DNA of 64,000 nucleotides from Spiroplasma endosymbiont of Asaphidion curtum (GCF_964031085.1 NZ_OZ035001.1:248001-312000), one strand, 5' to 3'. Shown: positions 1 through 9,237, counted from the first letter of the stretch. Notes: generated from the letters alone by a model not told the origin. Numbers and translations: made by a program.

Positions 1-700
1 ACAAAATAACAACACAACTAGTTAGAAATAAAAGAGAAGATAATAAAATTTATGATTTTGAAATCAAAAATTTACAAAAAGTGAAATTTCATTTCTCGCC
101 AAGCAAAAATTACCTTACACAAGTTCAAATAAATAAAATAGATAATAACAATCTAAATGAAAAATTACCAGAATTAAGATATTTAAACAACCTTAGTTTC
201 AAATTTACACAAGAATTACAAAATAATCAGAGTAAACAAAATAAGATTAGACAACTAATAACTACACACGGACAAGAAATAACAGAGATAAATGGGTTCA
301 AATTCTGAGTAATTAATAAAAAAATAACAATCAAAGCACAAGGCACAAATTTAACTAATTTCAAAGAATCAGTTATTAATAACATATGAGATTACACATT
401 AAATAGTACAAATGATTTTGAAATTGAAACTAAAAAAGAAAGTACCGATATTGAATTTCCGACAACAACAACTAATTTTGATGGCAACCATAAATACAGT
501 GATATTATTGATAATCTTGACTATTTAATGATTCATCGTGGTGATTTTGACAAATTTAATTATTCTTATCTTTATTGACACCAGTATTTAATTTCATTGA
601 CACCTTAGAAAAAGGTTACTATAAAGAATTCACCATTAAAAATCACGGCTTTAAAAACGAAAGTTATTTTTATCACAAAACATCGACAGATTTAAACAAT
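1..700 (+). pseudogene. Plectrovirus structural protein, N-terminal fragment (ORF1/P58-like)
   Basis: The reading frame is already open at base 3, so the gene starts upstream of the window. It continues past UGA(Trp) at 306-308, through N-x-x-F-E-I-E-T-K-K-E-S, to about base 575. There a one-base shift is needed to reach the continuation L-L-T-P-V-F-N-F-I-D-T-L-E-K-G-Y, which is open to the IS-B insertion at 701. The second half of the same protein resumes at 2869. By position, size and the hydrophobic C-terminus seen after 3600 this resembles the large ORF1 structural protein of SpV1-type Spiroplasma plectroviruses; that match is from recall, not a search. Both the frameshift and the insertion make it nonfunctional. 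Confidence 0.6.
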
Positions 701-780
701 AGACTTCTTGCATTACTTATTTATTAAACAAAATTCCTATAAAATATATTTAAAATAGAAATTATAAGGAATTTAAGATT

Positions 781-1648
781 ATGAAATTTGATAAATTTAA
801 TTTTATTAATGATAAAGAATTATTACGATTAACTGGAATAAAGCAAAGTACTTTTAATAAAATGTTAAATATTTTAAAAGAAGCTGAGTTAAAAAAGTTT
901 AAAAGAGGTGGTAAAAATAATAAATTATCATTAGAAAATAGATTATTGATGACTTTATCATATTGACGAGAATATCGTACTTATTTTCATCTTGGTAAAA
1001 GTTTTGATATTAGTGAAGCTAGTTGTTATCGAAATATCAAGTGAATTGAAGATATTTTAATCAAACATCCTGATTTTCAACAACTTGCTGGTAAAAAAGC
1101 ATTAATAAATGATTATTTTAATGATAAAACAATTATTATTGATGCTACAGAAACACCCATTCAACGCCCAAAAAAAGACAAAAACAATCTTATTCAGGAA
1201 AAAAGAAAAAACACACTATTAAAACACAAGTAATTATTGAAAAAGAAAGCAAAATAATTATTGCAACAAATTTTTCTCTCGGTAAAAAGCATGATTTTTG
1301 TTTATTTAAAGAATCAAAAATCCCAATTTTAAAAAATACTAAATTAATAGTTGATAATGGTTATCAAGGAATACAAAAAATTCATAGTAATGTTCTAATA
1401 CCTAAGAAAAAAACAAAGAAAAACCCTTTAAATAAAGAACAAAAACATAATAATAAATTAATTTCAAAAATGAGAATTATTATTGAAAATATTTTTGCTA
1501 TTCTTAAAAAATTTAAAATTATTACTGAAAAATATCGTAATCGTAGAAAACGATTTAGTTTAAGATTTAATTTAATTGCTTCAATTTATAATTTGCAATT
1601 ATGCTGAATTATACTTGTAAGTGCAAGTAAATAAAATTGCAAAAAATC
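781..1648 (+). pseudogene. IS-B transposase, C-terminus altered by IS30
   Basis: This IS5-type DDE transposase is encoded in two overlapping frames. Frame 0 runs M-K-F-D-K-F-N-F-I-N to about 1170, giving the first catalytic Asp in I-I-I-D-A-T-E-T-P. It then meets CCC followed by seven A (1168-1175), where a -1 slip continues into R-Q-K-Q-S-Y-S-G-K-K-K-K, the second Asp (L-I-V-D-N-G-Y-Q-G) and the Glu region (R-I-I-I-E-N-I-F-A). IS30 copy 1 starts at 1603, inside the stop codon, so the tail is extended by foreign residues to the UAA near 1630. The protein may still fold, but this copy lacks an uninterrupted right end. Confidence 0.75.
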
Positions 1649-2683
1649 TTATATAAAAATTTCATGATGCTAAGTTTATTTTAGAAAAAACAAAGCAAGG
1701 AGTTTTTATATGGGTTACAAACATCTTGGCATATATGAAAGAATTTATATTGAGAATCAATTGAAGTTTAAAGTAAAAATTAGTGAAATAGCTAAAAATC
1801 TTAATCGAAGTATTAGTACTATTATTCGAGAAGTCAATAGAAATAAAGATAGTAATCATTATTTTTCATTAATTGCACAAAATAAAGCAGAAAACAGAAA
1901 ACAATCACATGTTTATTTTCATAAGTTTAAAAATAGAGAATTAGTAAAATATGTACAACAAAAATTACTATTAGGTTGATCGCCTGAACAAATTTATGGC
2001 AGAATTAAAAATTTTCATAAAGAATGAATTATTAGTTTTAAAACAATTTACAATTGAATTTATTCTGGATTACTTGAAAAAGTTACTAATAAAAATTTAA
2101 GAAGAAAAGGTAAGAAACGAAAATCTCAAGAAAATCGCGGTAAATTTAATGGTAAATCAATTAAAGAACGAAATATTAATGTTAATAATCGTATAACTGT
2201 TGGTCATTGAGAAGGTGATACTGTAGTATCATCACGAGGTAAAAGTAAATCATGTTTAATAACTTTAGTTGAAAGAACATCAAGATTTACTTTAGCAATG
2301 TTAGTTGAAAATAGAACTACTAAAGTTGTTAACGAAAACATTAGCCATTATTTATCAATTCTTCCAAATAATCTTGTTAAGACTATAACATTTGATAGGG
2401 GTAAAGAATTTTCTAATTGACAACAACTTGAAAAAATTTAAATGTGAAAATTTATTTTGCTAATGCGTATTCGCCTTGACAAAGAGGTACTAATGAAAAT
2501 ACTAATGGTTTGATTAGAGAAAAATTTCCTAAAAAATTTAATTTTTCAAATAGTACTAAAAATGCAGTTCATAAATTTATATTGTCTTTAAACCAAAGAC
2601 CAAGAAAAATACTAAATTATCTTTCACCAATCGAATATTTGGTTAGAAAAATAATTTAGTTGCACTTAACTTTACAATTTGGC
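1603..2683 (+). mobile_element. IS30-family element, copy 1
   Basis: The ends are GCTGAATTATACTTG and, inverted, GCCAAATTGTAAAG, which are imperfect terminal inverted repeats. It is inserted in IS-B with TAT duplicated. At 1081 bp it is one base shorter than the other copies because an A is missing in the poly-A run near 2432. Confidence 0.9.
1710..2659 (+). pseudogene. IS30 transposase, frameshifted copy
   Basis: The ORF begins M-G-Y-K-H-L-G-I-Y-E-R with an N-terminal helix-turn-helix (I-S-E-I-A-K-N-L-N-R-S-I-S-T-I) as in IS30 transposases. The DDE core includes G-H-W-E-G-D and T-F-D-R-G-K-E-F. Near 2432 the run after Q-Q-L-E-K has six A instead of the seven in all other copies, so translation stops at once and the catalytic Glu segment (G-T-N-E-N-T-N-G-L) is lost from the frame. 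This copy should be inactive on its own. Confidence 0.85.
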
Positions 2684-2868
2684 TATAGATAACATAAAAT
2701 ATTTATTTAAAATTAAATTTAAATAATAAAATAATTTTTTGTTGTGTCAAAATTTACACATTTAATAAAATCCATAAGTATTAACCTAATAAAAGTTAGA
2801 AATTACTATATAGTATTTTTTATTTACAAATAATTTGTAATTATTTTAATAAGTAATGCAAGAAGTCT

Positions 2869-3972
2869 ATTAATGAAAATATCCTTAAAATCAAGGCATT
2901 TAACAAAACCCTAATTGCTGGAAACAATTATTTACAATTATTACACGGTGAAAAGGAAATCTGAAAATATGATACTGCAAATGCTAACGATTATTATCTA
3001 ATTAAGTATCTTTTTGGAACCTTAAATTATCTTAATGTTAAATTTAGTTTTTTGAGATACGACTCTGAATTAAAAAATGACATTTACCTTTATTTTAAAA
3101 ACAATATTCCTAGTATTAACAGTAATAATTATAAAAATACTTTTGATGAAATTTACGAAATTCTTGGGAATTTCTTTGCCAGTTTATTTTATGCTACTTT
3201 TGATATGGACGAGAAAACTTATACCGAAATTGATTTTAAAGGTCTAGAAAACTATAATAAGGATTATTTTATTCAAATCGGTTTCTTTTATCGCTCATTA
3301 ATTACCTTTTATCCTAAAAAATATTTAATCAATGTTACTGGTAATTCGGAATTATTACTAAGAAGTTATTTCTTTACTTTTGATAAAAAAACGCACCAAG
3401 AGAATTATAATGCCTTTAAAAATAAAAATAGTATCTACCAAATTGACTTCAATGTGCTTAAATCTTACGATAATAAACTTATTACCATACTATCTGAACC
3501 AATAAATAGCAAAATTAATTATCTCAATACCGACATTGATATTCGTTATGGTATTAACATTTTTACCTTAACATTTCCACTTTATCATAAAGGAAACAAC
3601 TCTAACTACAGTTTTAAAATCTACGACTTTAATGTCTTAAATTCTACAGCCTTTATCCCTGACGGTTCAACCAACTCAGAATGAGACGACTTAATTCCGC
3701 CACCAAATTGCAAATATTCAGGGCGATGAATACCCACATTTAATGATATTGGATGTGCCATTCAAAATGCTGGTATCAAAATGCTAAACTGAATGCTTAC
3801 AGCTTCACAAGTCATTACGATTTTACGACCATTAGCGATTATTGCAAAAGCAACAGTTAACTTTTCAACTGCCATTTTTCCAGTTTTTAAAACAGTGCCA
3901 GCCTTTTACTATACCTTTCAATTTTTAATCGGTTTTGCCATTTTTCTAATGATTTTAAGAATTTTTGTATAA
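2869..3972 (+). pseudogene. Plectrovirus structural protein, C-terminal fragment (ORF1/P58-like)
   Basis: This continues the gene broken at 701. The frame is open from 2869 through N-E-N-I-L-K-I-K-A-F-N-K-T-L-I-A-G to UAA at 3970-3972, with UGA read as Trp at 3682, 3727 and elsewhere. The last 80 residues contain two hydrophobic stretches (A-S-Q-V-I-T-I-L-R-P-L-A-I-I-A and F-Q-F-L-I-G-F-A-I-F-L-M-I-L-R-I), typical of a filamentous-phage membrane or minor coat protein. The fragment keeps normal-looking coding sequence, so the insertion is recent. Confidence 0.6.
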
Positions 3973-3973
3973 T

Positions 3974-4117
3974 AGACTTGGTACATAACTATAACATTTT
4001 GCACCTACCAAACTATAAAATTCATTTTCGTCTTTGTATTTATCTAACATTTGTGCTTCATCTAGAAAATAATATTATCAAAATAGTAGATAAAATTAAA
4101 GGTTATGTACCAAGTCT
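3974..4117. repeat. 144-bp MITE derived from IS-A (copy 1)
   Basis: It begins AGACTTGGTACATAACTATA and ends GGTTATGTACCAAGTCT, which are the two ends of IS-A. The interior matches only the 5' non-coding end of IS-A, so it looks like an internal-deletion derivative without transposase. The same 144-bp unit occurs at 11490-11633 and 43204-43347, and truncated at 38202-38304. Confidence 0.85.
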
Positions 4118-4223
4118 TATATAAAATGTAAAGATTTCTTTACAAGAAAGATGGTTTTTCATTATGACAATACCCTTAAATAACTAAACAACTTTTTCAT
4201 TTTTTCTATTTTAACAAAATAAG

Positions 4224-4256
4224 AAACCAGTAATTAAAATTACTGGTTTGAATATT
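4224..4256 (+). terminator. Rho-independent terminator downstream of the phage gene
   Basis: AAACCAGTAATT pairs with AATTACTGGTTT and is followed by a T-rich tract. It lies about 100 bp after the MITE that follows the phage gene, so it probably ended the phage transcript before the MITE came in. Confidence 0.65.
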
Positions 4257-4288
4257 TTTCTTGTTTCTACAAAAGATTAAACTTATTC

Positions 4289-4351
4289 TTATTGTACTGT
4301 ACTTGTTCCAATTAAAGTGATTAAACCTAAAATGTTTAATATTTTTTTCGT
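4289..4351 (-). pseudogene. Lipoprotein signal-peptide remnant
   Basis: Read on the minus strand this gives K-K-I-L-N-I-L-G-L-I-T-L-I-G-T-S-T then a stop. That is a typical Spiroplasma lipoprotein leader, but its first codon is ACG where ATG would be expected and no cysteine follows. It is a scrap with no coding value. Confidence 0.45.
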
Positions 4352-4354
4352 TTT

Positions 4355-4473
4355 TTAATTATCTTTTGTAGATAAAATAGAAATATCATATATTTTTTCT
4401 TTTTCGTCACTACTAAATTCTATATTTTTGTCTTTCATATCATAATATTTTTTACTATATTGACCTCAATTAT
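4355..4473 (-). pseudogene. Unrecognised protein C-terminal scrap
   Basis: A minus-strand frame from the edge of the IS-B relic reads W-G-Q-Y-S-K-K-Y-Y-D-M-K-D-K-N-I-E-F-S-S and ends with UAA at 4355. It is hydrophilic. It lies immediately upstream, on the minus strand, of the lipoprotein leader scrap, so the two may be remains of neighbouring genes. The family is not recognised. Confidence 0.35.
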
Positions 4474-4558
4474 TTCATAATCTTAAATTCCTTATAATTT
4501 CTATTTTAAATATATTTTATAGGAATTTTGTTTAATAAATAAGTAATACAAGAAGTCT
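4474..4558 (-). mobile_element. IS-B relic (terminal 85 bp)
   Basis: This matches the 5' end of IS-B from just past the transposase start codon to the terminal repeat, with one change (GTAATACAAGAAGTCT). The rest of the element is gone, which points to a deletion or recombination at this spot. Confidence 0.8.
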
Positions 4559-4559
4559 A

Positions 4560-4589
4560 TTGTGTAAAAATTCAATAATATGATAGAAT
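4560..4589 (+). promoter_or_regulatory. Putative phage-derived promoter
   Basis: TTGTGT, an 18-bp spacer, then TAGAAT at 4584-4589. It precedes an 11-codon frame (M-T-I-T-R-K-A-G-L-V) that IS-B interrupts at its end. The same segment occurs inverted at 38125-38201. Confidence 0.4.
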
Positions 4590-4637
4590 AGTAATGAATA
4601 AAAATGACAATAACAAGAAAGGCAGGGTTAGTTTAGT

Positions 4638-5721
4638 AGACTTCTTGCATTACTTATTAAAATAATTACAAATTATTTGTAAATAAAAAATACTATATAG
4701 TAATTTCTAACTTTTATTAGGTTAATACTTATGGATTTTATTAAATGTGTAAATTTTGACACAACAAAAAATTATTTTATTATTTAAATTTAATTTTAAA
4801 TAAATATTTTATGTTATCTATAATTGCAAATTATAAATTGAAGCAATTAAATTAAATCTTAAACTAAATCGTTTTCTACGATTACGATATTTTTCAGTAA
4901 TAATTTTAAATTTTTTAAGAATAGCAAAAATATTTTCAATAATAATTCTTATTTTTGAAATTAATTTATTATTATGTTTTTGTTCTTTATTTAAAGGGTT
5001 TTTCTTTGTTTTTTTCTTAGGTATTAGAACATTACTATGAATTTTTTGTATTCCTTGATAACCATTATCAACTATTAATTTAGTATTTTTTAAAATTGGG
5101 ATTTTTGATTCTTTAAATAAACAAAAATCATGCTTTTTACCGAGAGAAAAATTTGTTGCAATAATTATTTTGCTTTCTTTTTCAATAATTACTTGTGTTT
5201 TAATAGTGTGTTTTTTCTTTTTTCCTGAATAAGATTGTTTTTGTCTTTTTTTGGGCGTTGAATGGGTGTTTCTGTAGCATCAATAATAATTGTTTTATCA
5301 TTAAAATAATCATTTATTAATGCTTTTTTACCAGCAAGTTGTTGAAAATCAGGATGTTTGATTAAAATATCTTCAATTCACTTGATATTTCGATAACAAC
5401 TAGCTTCACTAATATCAAAACTTTTACCAAGATGAAAATAAGTACGATATTCTCGTCAATATGATAAAGTCATCAATAATCTATTTTCTAATGATAATTT
5501 ATTATTTTTACCACCTCTTTTAAACTTTTTTAACTCAGCTTCTTTTAAAATATTTAACATTTTATTAAAAGTACTTTGCTTTATTCCAGTTAATCGTAAT
5601 AATTCTTTATCATTAATAAAATTAAATTTATCAAATTTCATAATCTTAAATTCCTTATAATTTCTATTTTAAATATATTTTATAGGAATTTTGTTTAATA
5701 AATAAGTAATGCAAGAAGTCT
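4638..5721 (-). mobile_element. IS-B (IS5-type), intact 1084-bp copy
   Basis: Perfect terminal repeats AGACTTCTTGCATTACTTAT lie at both ends, flanked by a 3-bp AGT duplication (4635-4637 and 5722-5724). The uninterrupted target GTTTAGTAATTAAAT can be read at 38125-38145 (inverted), which confirms the boundaries. Confidence 0.95.
4818..5641 (-). CDS. IS-B transposase (two frames joined by -1 frameshift)
   Basis: This is an IS5-type DDE transposase of about 274 residues. Frame 0 runs from M-K-F-D-K-F-N-F to the first Asp (I-I-I-D-A-T-E-T-P). A run of seven A after CCC is followed by a -1 frame carrying V-D-N-G-Y-Q-G and the Glu motif with the Y-R-N-R-R-K-R-F signature. Without slippage the first frame ends about 26 codons later, at UAA, giving a short OrfA-like product. 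The same slippery run is conserved in six of eight copies here, which supports programmed frameshifting. The start follows an AAGGAA ribosome-binding site. Confidence 0.85.
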
Positions 5722-5771
5722 AGTAATTAAATAATATAATTAGCTGATTGTTTTACTTCTTCAAAGCAATA

Positions 5772-5789
5772 CCTAAGAAAACTAAACGC
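5772..5789 (+). other. Phage-chromosome boundary motif (copy 1)
   Basis: CCTAAGAAAACTAAACGC marks the end of homology with the inverted copy at 38058-38201. Chromosomal sequence upstream of rpsP begins a few bases later. Related motifs sit at 38058, 43055 and 48114. Confidence 0.5.
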
Positions 5790-5809
5790 GACCTGTTAAG
5801 TAAATTTAC

Positions 5810-5838
5810 TTGACATATATATATATTAACGATATTAT
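5810..5838 (+). promoter_or_regulatory. Promoter of the rpsP operon
   Basis: TTGACA at 5810-5815, a 17-bp spacer of TA repeats, and TATTAT at 5833-5838, all 62 bp before the rpsP start. It is a near-consensus sigma-70-type promoter driving the translation operon. Confidence 0.8.
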
Positions 5839-5900
5839 TAATTATGGTTTAAAAAGATAACTAAGCCAATAATATATAGTGAGAGGAGTACTTATATTCT

Positions 5901-6317
5901 ATGGTTAAATTAAGACTAAAAAGGATGGGGAAAAGTAAACAGCCTTTTTATCGTATTGTTGCTATTGATTCTCGTATTAAAAGAGATGGTGAATATATTG
6001 AATTAATTGGAACATATTATTCTTTAAATGATTCGTTAAAAATTAATAAAGAATTAGCTTTAAAGTGATTAACTGTTGGTGCTCAACCAACTGGAACAGT
6101 TCGTAGTTTATTTGCAAAAGAAAAAATTATGCAGGCATTTCATGAATTACGACAAAAAAATAAAGTAAAGAAACCAACGACAGAGAAAAAAATGATTAAA
6201 AAAGAAGTTTTAACTAAAGAAGTTAAAAACGAAGTAAATGATATTAAAAGTAGTAATTCTAAATCAACAGTTAAAGTTTCAAAAGAAGCAAAGGTTATTA
6301 AAAATTCGAAAGAATAA
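5901..6317 (+). CDS. rpsP: 30S ribosomal protein S16
   Basis: S16 is a small-subunit protein needed for 30S assembly. The first 80 residues match the family: [10 protein letters not shown], then [11 protein letters not shown], and G-T-Y near residue 36. The protein is 138 residues, longer than the usual 80-90. The extra C-terminal 55 residues are Lys/Glu/Ser-rich and low in complexity, a common extension in mollicutes. GAGAGGAG lies 12 bases before ATG. It is the first gene of the operon; khpA follows 13 bases after the stop. Confidence 0.97.
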
Positions 6318-6330
6318 ATGGAGTTAGCTA

Positions 6331-6582
6331 ATGATGAATTACATTAATATTGTTAAAATATTAATTAGTCCAATTGTTAAAGATATTAATAATATTCAAA
6401 TTAGAATGTTAAATGAAAATGATAATGAATTAGAAATTCTTATTATGACTAGTGATAGTGACTTGGCAAGATTAATCGGTAAAAAAGGATTAATTATTGA
6501 TTCGATTCGTCGTTTAGTTAATGTTAAGGCATCAAGAGAACAAAAAAGAATTAAAGTATCTTTAGAGGCTTTTAACGAATAA
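6331..6582 (+). CDS. khpA: KH-domain RNA-binding protein KhpA (YlqC)
   Basis: This is an 83-residue single KH domain protein. The GXXG RNA-binding loop is in L-I-G-K-K-G-L-I-I-D around residues 50-58. KhpA binds RNA, often with KhpB, and in Firmicutes is encoded between rpsP and rimM, exactly as here. Its stop codon UAA shares its last A with the ATG of rimM, so the two are probably translationally coupled. ATG-ATG at 6331 offers two adjacent starts; the first is taken. Confidence 0.9.
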   Translation: MMNYINIVKILISPIVKDINNIQIRMLNENDNELEILIMTSDSDLARLIGKKGLIIDSIRRLVNVKASREQKRIKVSLEAFNE

Positions 6583-7088
6583 TGAAGTTTGTTAAAATTG
6601 GTAAGGTTATTAATACCCATGCTTTAAAAGGCGAAGTAAAAATTAGATGCTTAATGCCTAAATATGAACGATTCTTTGATGTTAATCATGATATATATTT
6701 TTATGATTCTAATAGTTATACTTATGAAATATTAACGGTTGATAGTTCTAGAAGTCATAAAGGTGATCTTTTAGTTAAATTTAAAAATTATGATTATATT
6801 AACGACATTTTATTTTTAAAGACTCAAGATTTATTTCAACTTAGTAATAATTCTCATTTAGTAAATGATGATGAAGTTAAAAACTATATTGGATTACAAG
6901 TTATCAATGTTGATGATAATTCACTTATTGGTGAAGTAATTGATTACTTTATTACTAAAGCGCATGGTGTTTTTGTTATTCAAACAGTTGTTGGTAAACA
7001 AAAAATGTTGGCCGATGTTTCACAGTTTATTATAAATATTTTTTGAGAACAAAATGCTGTTTATGTTAAGTTAATTAATAATTGATAA
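6582..7088 (+). CDS. rimM: Ribosome maturation factor RimM
   Basis: RimM helps mature the 30S head by binding S19. The N-terminal domain begins K-I-G-K-V-I-N-T-H-A-L-K-G-E-V, the family's hallmark (G-K-I-x-x-x-H-G-x-x-G-E-V). The C-terminal PRC-barrel contains G-V-F-V-I-Q and K-Q-K-M-L-A-D-V. UGA is Trp at 7044 and 7083, giving 168 residues, the usual length. It overlaps khpA by one base and is followed 24 bases later by trmD with AAAGGAGG. Confidence 0.95.
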
Positions 7089-7112
7089 ATTCATAAAGGA
7101 GGCAAGAAATTA

Positions 7113-7847
7113 ATGACAACAATTCAAATTATCACTTTATTTCCTGAACTCTTTGTTAGTTTTATTAATACATCAATTATTAAGAATGCTGTTAAGAAAG
7201 AAAAAGTAAAGTTTAATATCATTAATCTTCGTGATTTTGCTATTGATAAGCATCAACAAGTTGATGATTATCAATATGGTGGTGGTAATGGGATGGTATT
7301 AATGGCACCGATTGTAGTTGCGGCAATAAATTATGCTCGTAAGCAAATCCCTAATAGTCAAGTGATTTTATTATCGCCACAAGGAAAAACATTTAAACAG
7401 CATATTGCTAGTGAAATGGCTAGTAGTAATAATTCATTAATTTTAGTTTGTGGTCATTATGAAGGATTTGATGAAAGAATTAAAGATTTTGTTGATATTG
7501 AAATATCCATTGGTGATTATGTACTTAGTGCTGGTGAAATTGCTAGTATGGTTATAAGTGATGCTGTTATTCGCTTATTACCAGGTGTTATTCAAGAATC
7601 GTCACATCAAAATGATTCATTTACTAGTAAGCATTTAGATTATCCTGTATTTACTAAACCATTAGTTTTTAATGATCAACAAGTTCCTGATGTCTTATTA
7701 TCAGGTCATCATAAAAATATTGATATTTGAAGAAAACAACAAGCTTTTTATAATACATATAAAAAGCGACCAGATTTAATTGATTTAAATCAATTAACAC
7801 CACAAGAACAAATTTGAATTGCTGAATTAAAAAAAGATAAAAAATAA
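7113..7847 (+). CDS. trmD: tRNA (guanine-N1)-methyltransferase TrmD
   Basis: TrmD methylates G37 of tRNAs, using S-adenosylmethionine bound in a SPOUT trefoil knot, and protects against +1 frameshifting. Visible motifs are Y-Q-Y-G-G-G-N-G-M-V near residue 50, L-L-S-P-Q-G-K-T-F, G-H-Y-E-G-F-D-E-R-I and S-I-G-D-Y-V-L-S-A-G-E, which form the knot and active site. UGA at 7728 is Trp; the protein ends at 7847 (244 residues, normal length). AAAGGAGG is 11 bases before ATG. Confidence 0.97.
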
Positions 7848-7871
7848 ATAATAATGAAGGGAGCAATTGTT

Positions 7872-8252
7872 ATGAATATGCAATTAGATCGACAAATTAC
7901 TGAACAACAACTTCGTACTGATATTCCAAAATTTAAATCTGGCAATACAGTAAGTGTTGCTGTTGAAATTAATGAAGGTAACAAAAAAAGAACACAAGTT
8001 TTTACTGGTTTAGTTTTAAAACGTCAAGGGTCAGGTATTAGTTCTAGTTTTACCGTAAGAAAACTTACTGGTAGTATTAGCGTTGAAAGAACTTTCCCTT
8101 TACATTCACCATTAATAAGTAAGATTGAAGTTTTAAAAATTGGTCGTGTTAGAAGAGCGAGATTATACTATATGCGTGATCGTATTGGTAAAGCTGCAAA
8201 AATTAAAGAAGTAGTTAGTTTTAATAAGAAAAAAAATAAGGCAGAATATTAA
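7872..8252 (+). CDS. rplS: 50S ribosomal protein L19
   Basis: L19 lies at the 30S-50S interface. The sequence contains F-K-S-G-N-T-V-S-V, T-Q-V-F-T-G-L-V-L, S-F-T-V-R-K and V-E-R-T-F-P-L-H-S-P, all typical of L19. An in-frame ATG at 7854 exists, but the AAGGGAG stretch right after it fits a ribosome-binding site for ATG at 7872, so the 126-residue start is preferred. It ends right before a hairpin terminator, though rbgA follows closely. Confidence 0.95.
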   Translation: MNMQLDRQITEQQLRTDIPKFKSGNTVSVAVEINEGNKKRTQVFTGLVLKRQGSGISSSFTVRKLTGSISVERTFPLHSPLISKIEVLKIGRVRRARLYYMRDRIGKAAKIKEVVSFNKKKNKAEY

Positions 8253-8280
8253 TAAAGGTAGAATTTTACCTTTATTTTTC
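8253..8280 (+). terminator. Terminator/attenuator between rplS and rbgA
   Basis: AAAGGTA pairs with TACCTTT, followed by ATTTTTC. It is short and may only partly stop transcription, since rbgA has no obvious promoter of its own. Confidence 0.55.
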
Positions 8281-8298
8281 AATTAAGGAGACATATTA

Positions 8299-9171
8299 AT
8301 GGAAAAGTTAAATATTAATTGATTTCCAGGTCATATGGCAAGAGCTATTCGCTTGATGAAAGAAAAATTAGCATTAGTTGATTTAGTGATTGAACTTCGT
8401 GATGCTAGAGCTGTTAACTCTAGTATTAATCCGATTATTCAAGAGTTGTTTAAAAATAAACCACGAATTATTATTTTGAATAAGAAAGATTTAAGTGATA
8501 AGAAAGTAAATCAAGAATGAATGTCATTTTTAAAAAAAGACCCGTTAGTTAAAGTAGTATTAACTAATTTATTAGTTGATCAACCCAAAAATGAAATTAT
8601 TTTGTTAATTAATGAATTATTGAATGATAAAATTAATCATCAAAAATCTCGTGGGATACCAAATTGACAAATTAAGGTGATGATTATTGGGATTCCTAAT
8701 GTCGGCAAATCACGGTTAATTAATAATTTAGTTAAAAGAAAAGTAAGTAATGTTGCCAATCAACCAGGAGTTACGAGAGGGATTCAATGAGTTAAGTTAG
8801 CACAAAATATTCATTTATTAGATACTCCGGGAATTTTATGACCTAAACTTGATGATCCACTAGTGGCGATGCATTTGTCATTAATTGGAGCTATTAAAGA
8901 GCAATTATTACCATTTATTGATATTAGTTACTATGCGTTTAATTTTTTAGCAAAGCATTATCCTCATATTTTAAAGGAATATTATGCGCTTATTATTGAG
9001 TTAAAACAAGATATGGAAACTAAAGAAATGGATTGTTATTTTTTACAAATGGCTAAAGCAAATAATGTATTAGGTTCTTCTGAACAACAAATTATTCAAA
9101 TGATGACAAATTTTTATTATGCTTTTACAAAAGGAACAATTAAAAATATTTCTTGAGAAAAACCAAAATAA
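8299..9171 (+). CDS. rbgA: Ribosome biogenesis GTPase RbgA (YlqF)
   Basis: RbgA is a circularly permuted GTPase for late 50S assembly. The permuted motif order is clear: G4 N-K-K-D near residue 64 comes before G1 G-I-P-N-V-G-K-S near 131, then G3 D-T-P-G. The start N-W(UGA)-F-P-G-H-M-A-R-A is the family signature. UGA is also Trp in P-N-W-Q, I-Q-W-V and I-L-W-P. The protein is 290 residues. AAGGAG precedes ATG by 10 bases. rnhB would be expected next, and a remnant starts 3 bases later. Confidence 0.96.
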
Positions 9172-9173
9172 TA

Positions 9174-9237
9174 ATGGGGGCGTATGAAAATAAATATTGA
9201 CATTATAATTTTGTTCTTGGTTTGCATCCGCTATTTT
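9174..9237 (+). pseudogene. rnhB: RNase HII N-terminal remnant
   Basis: ATG at 9174 gives M-G-A-Y-E-N-K-Y-W(UGA)-H-Y-N-F-V-L-G-L and then H-P-L-F-stop. The V-L-G-L stretch is where RNase HII has its V-x-G-x-D-E-x-G-R-G active-site segment, but here the sequence breaks off before the catalytic Asp-Glu. The usual order in mollicutes and Firmicutes is rbgA-rnhB-dprA-topA, and dprA and topA do follow at 16.6 kb. The assignment rests on this context and a short similarity, so it is moderate. Confidence 0.5.

Larger units (their letters stand above)
701..2868 (+). mobile_element. IS-B (IS5-type insertion sequence), interrupted by IS30 copy 1
   Basis: It is bounded by AGACTTCTTGCATTACTTAT and its inverted copy ending at 2868. 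Its transposase starts at 781. An IS30 element (1603-2683) sits at the last transposase codons. Removing it with the 3-bp TAT duplication restores the 1084-bp unit seen at 4638-5721, 21502-22585 and 51395-52478. The element splits a plectrovirus gene. Confidence 0.9.

Noticed and set aside
1662-1859. A 65-codon frame opposite each IS30 transposase start (also at 10646, 16387, 25870, 30168, 41811, 49853, 54290, 54726, 55817, 62555)
   Set aside because: It is the antisense of the transposase helix-turn-helix region, has no ribosome site, and is copied only because the element is copied.
5816-5832. TA repeat in the rpsP promoter spacer as a phase-variation switch
   Set aside because: Only about five TA units in an essential operon, too short to be convincing.
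8863-9156. Separate small genes within rbgA, topA, rpoD and other genes
   Set aside because: They are pieces of single genes cut apart if UGA is treated as stop; with UGA=Trp they join in one frame.
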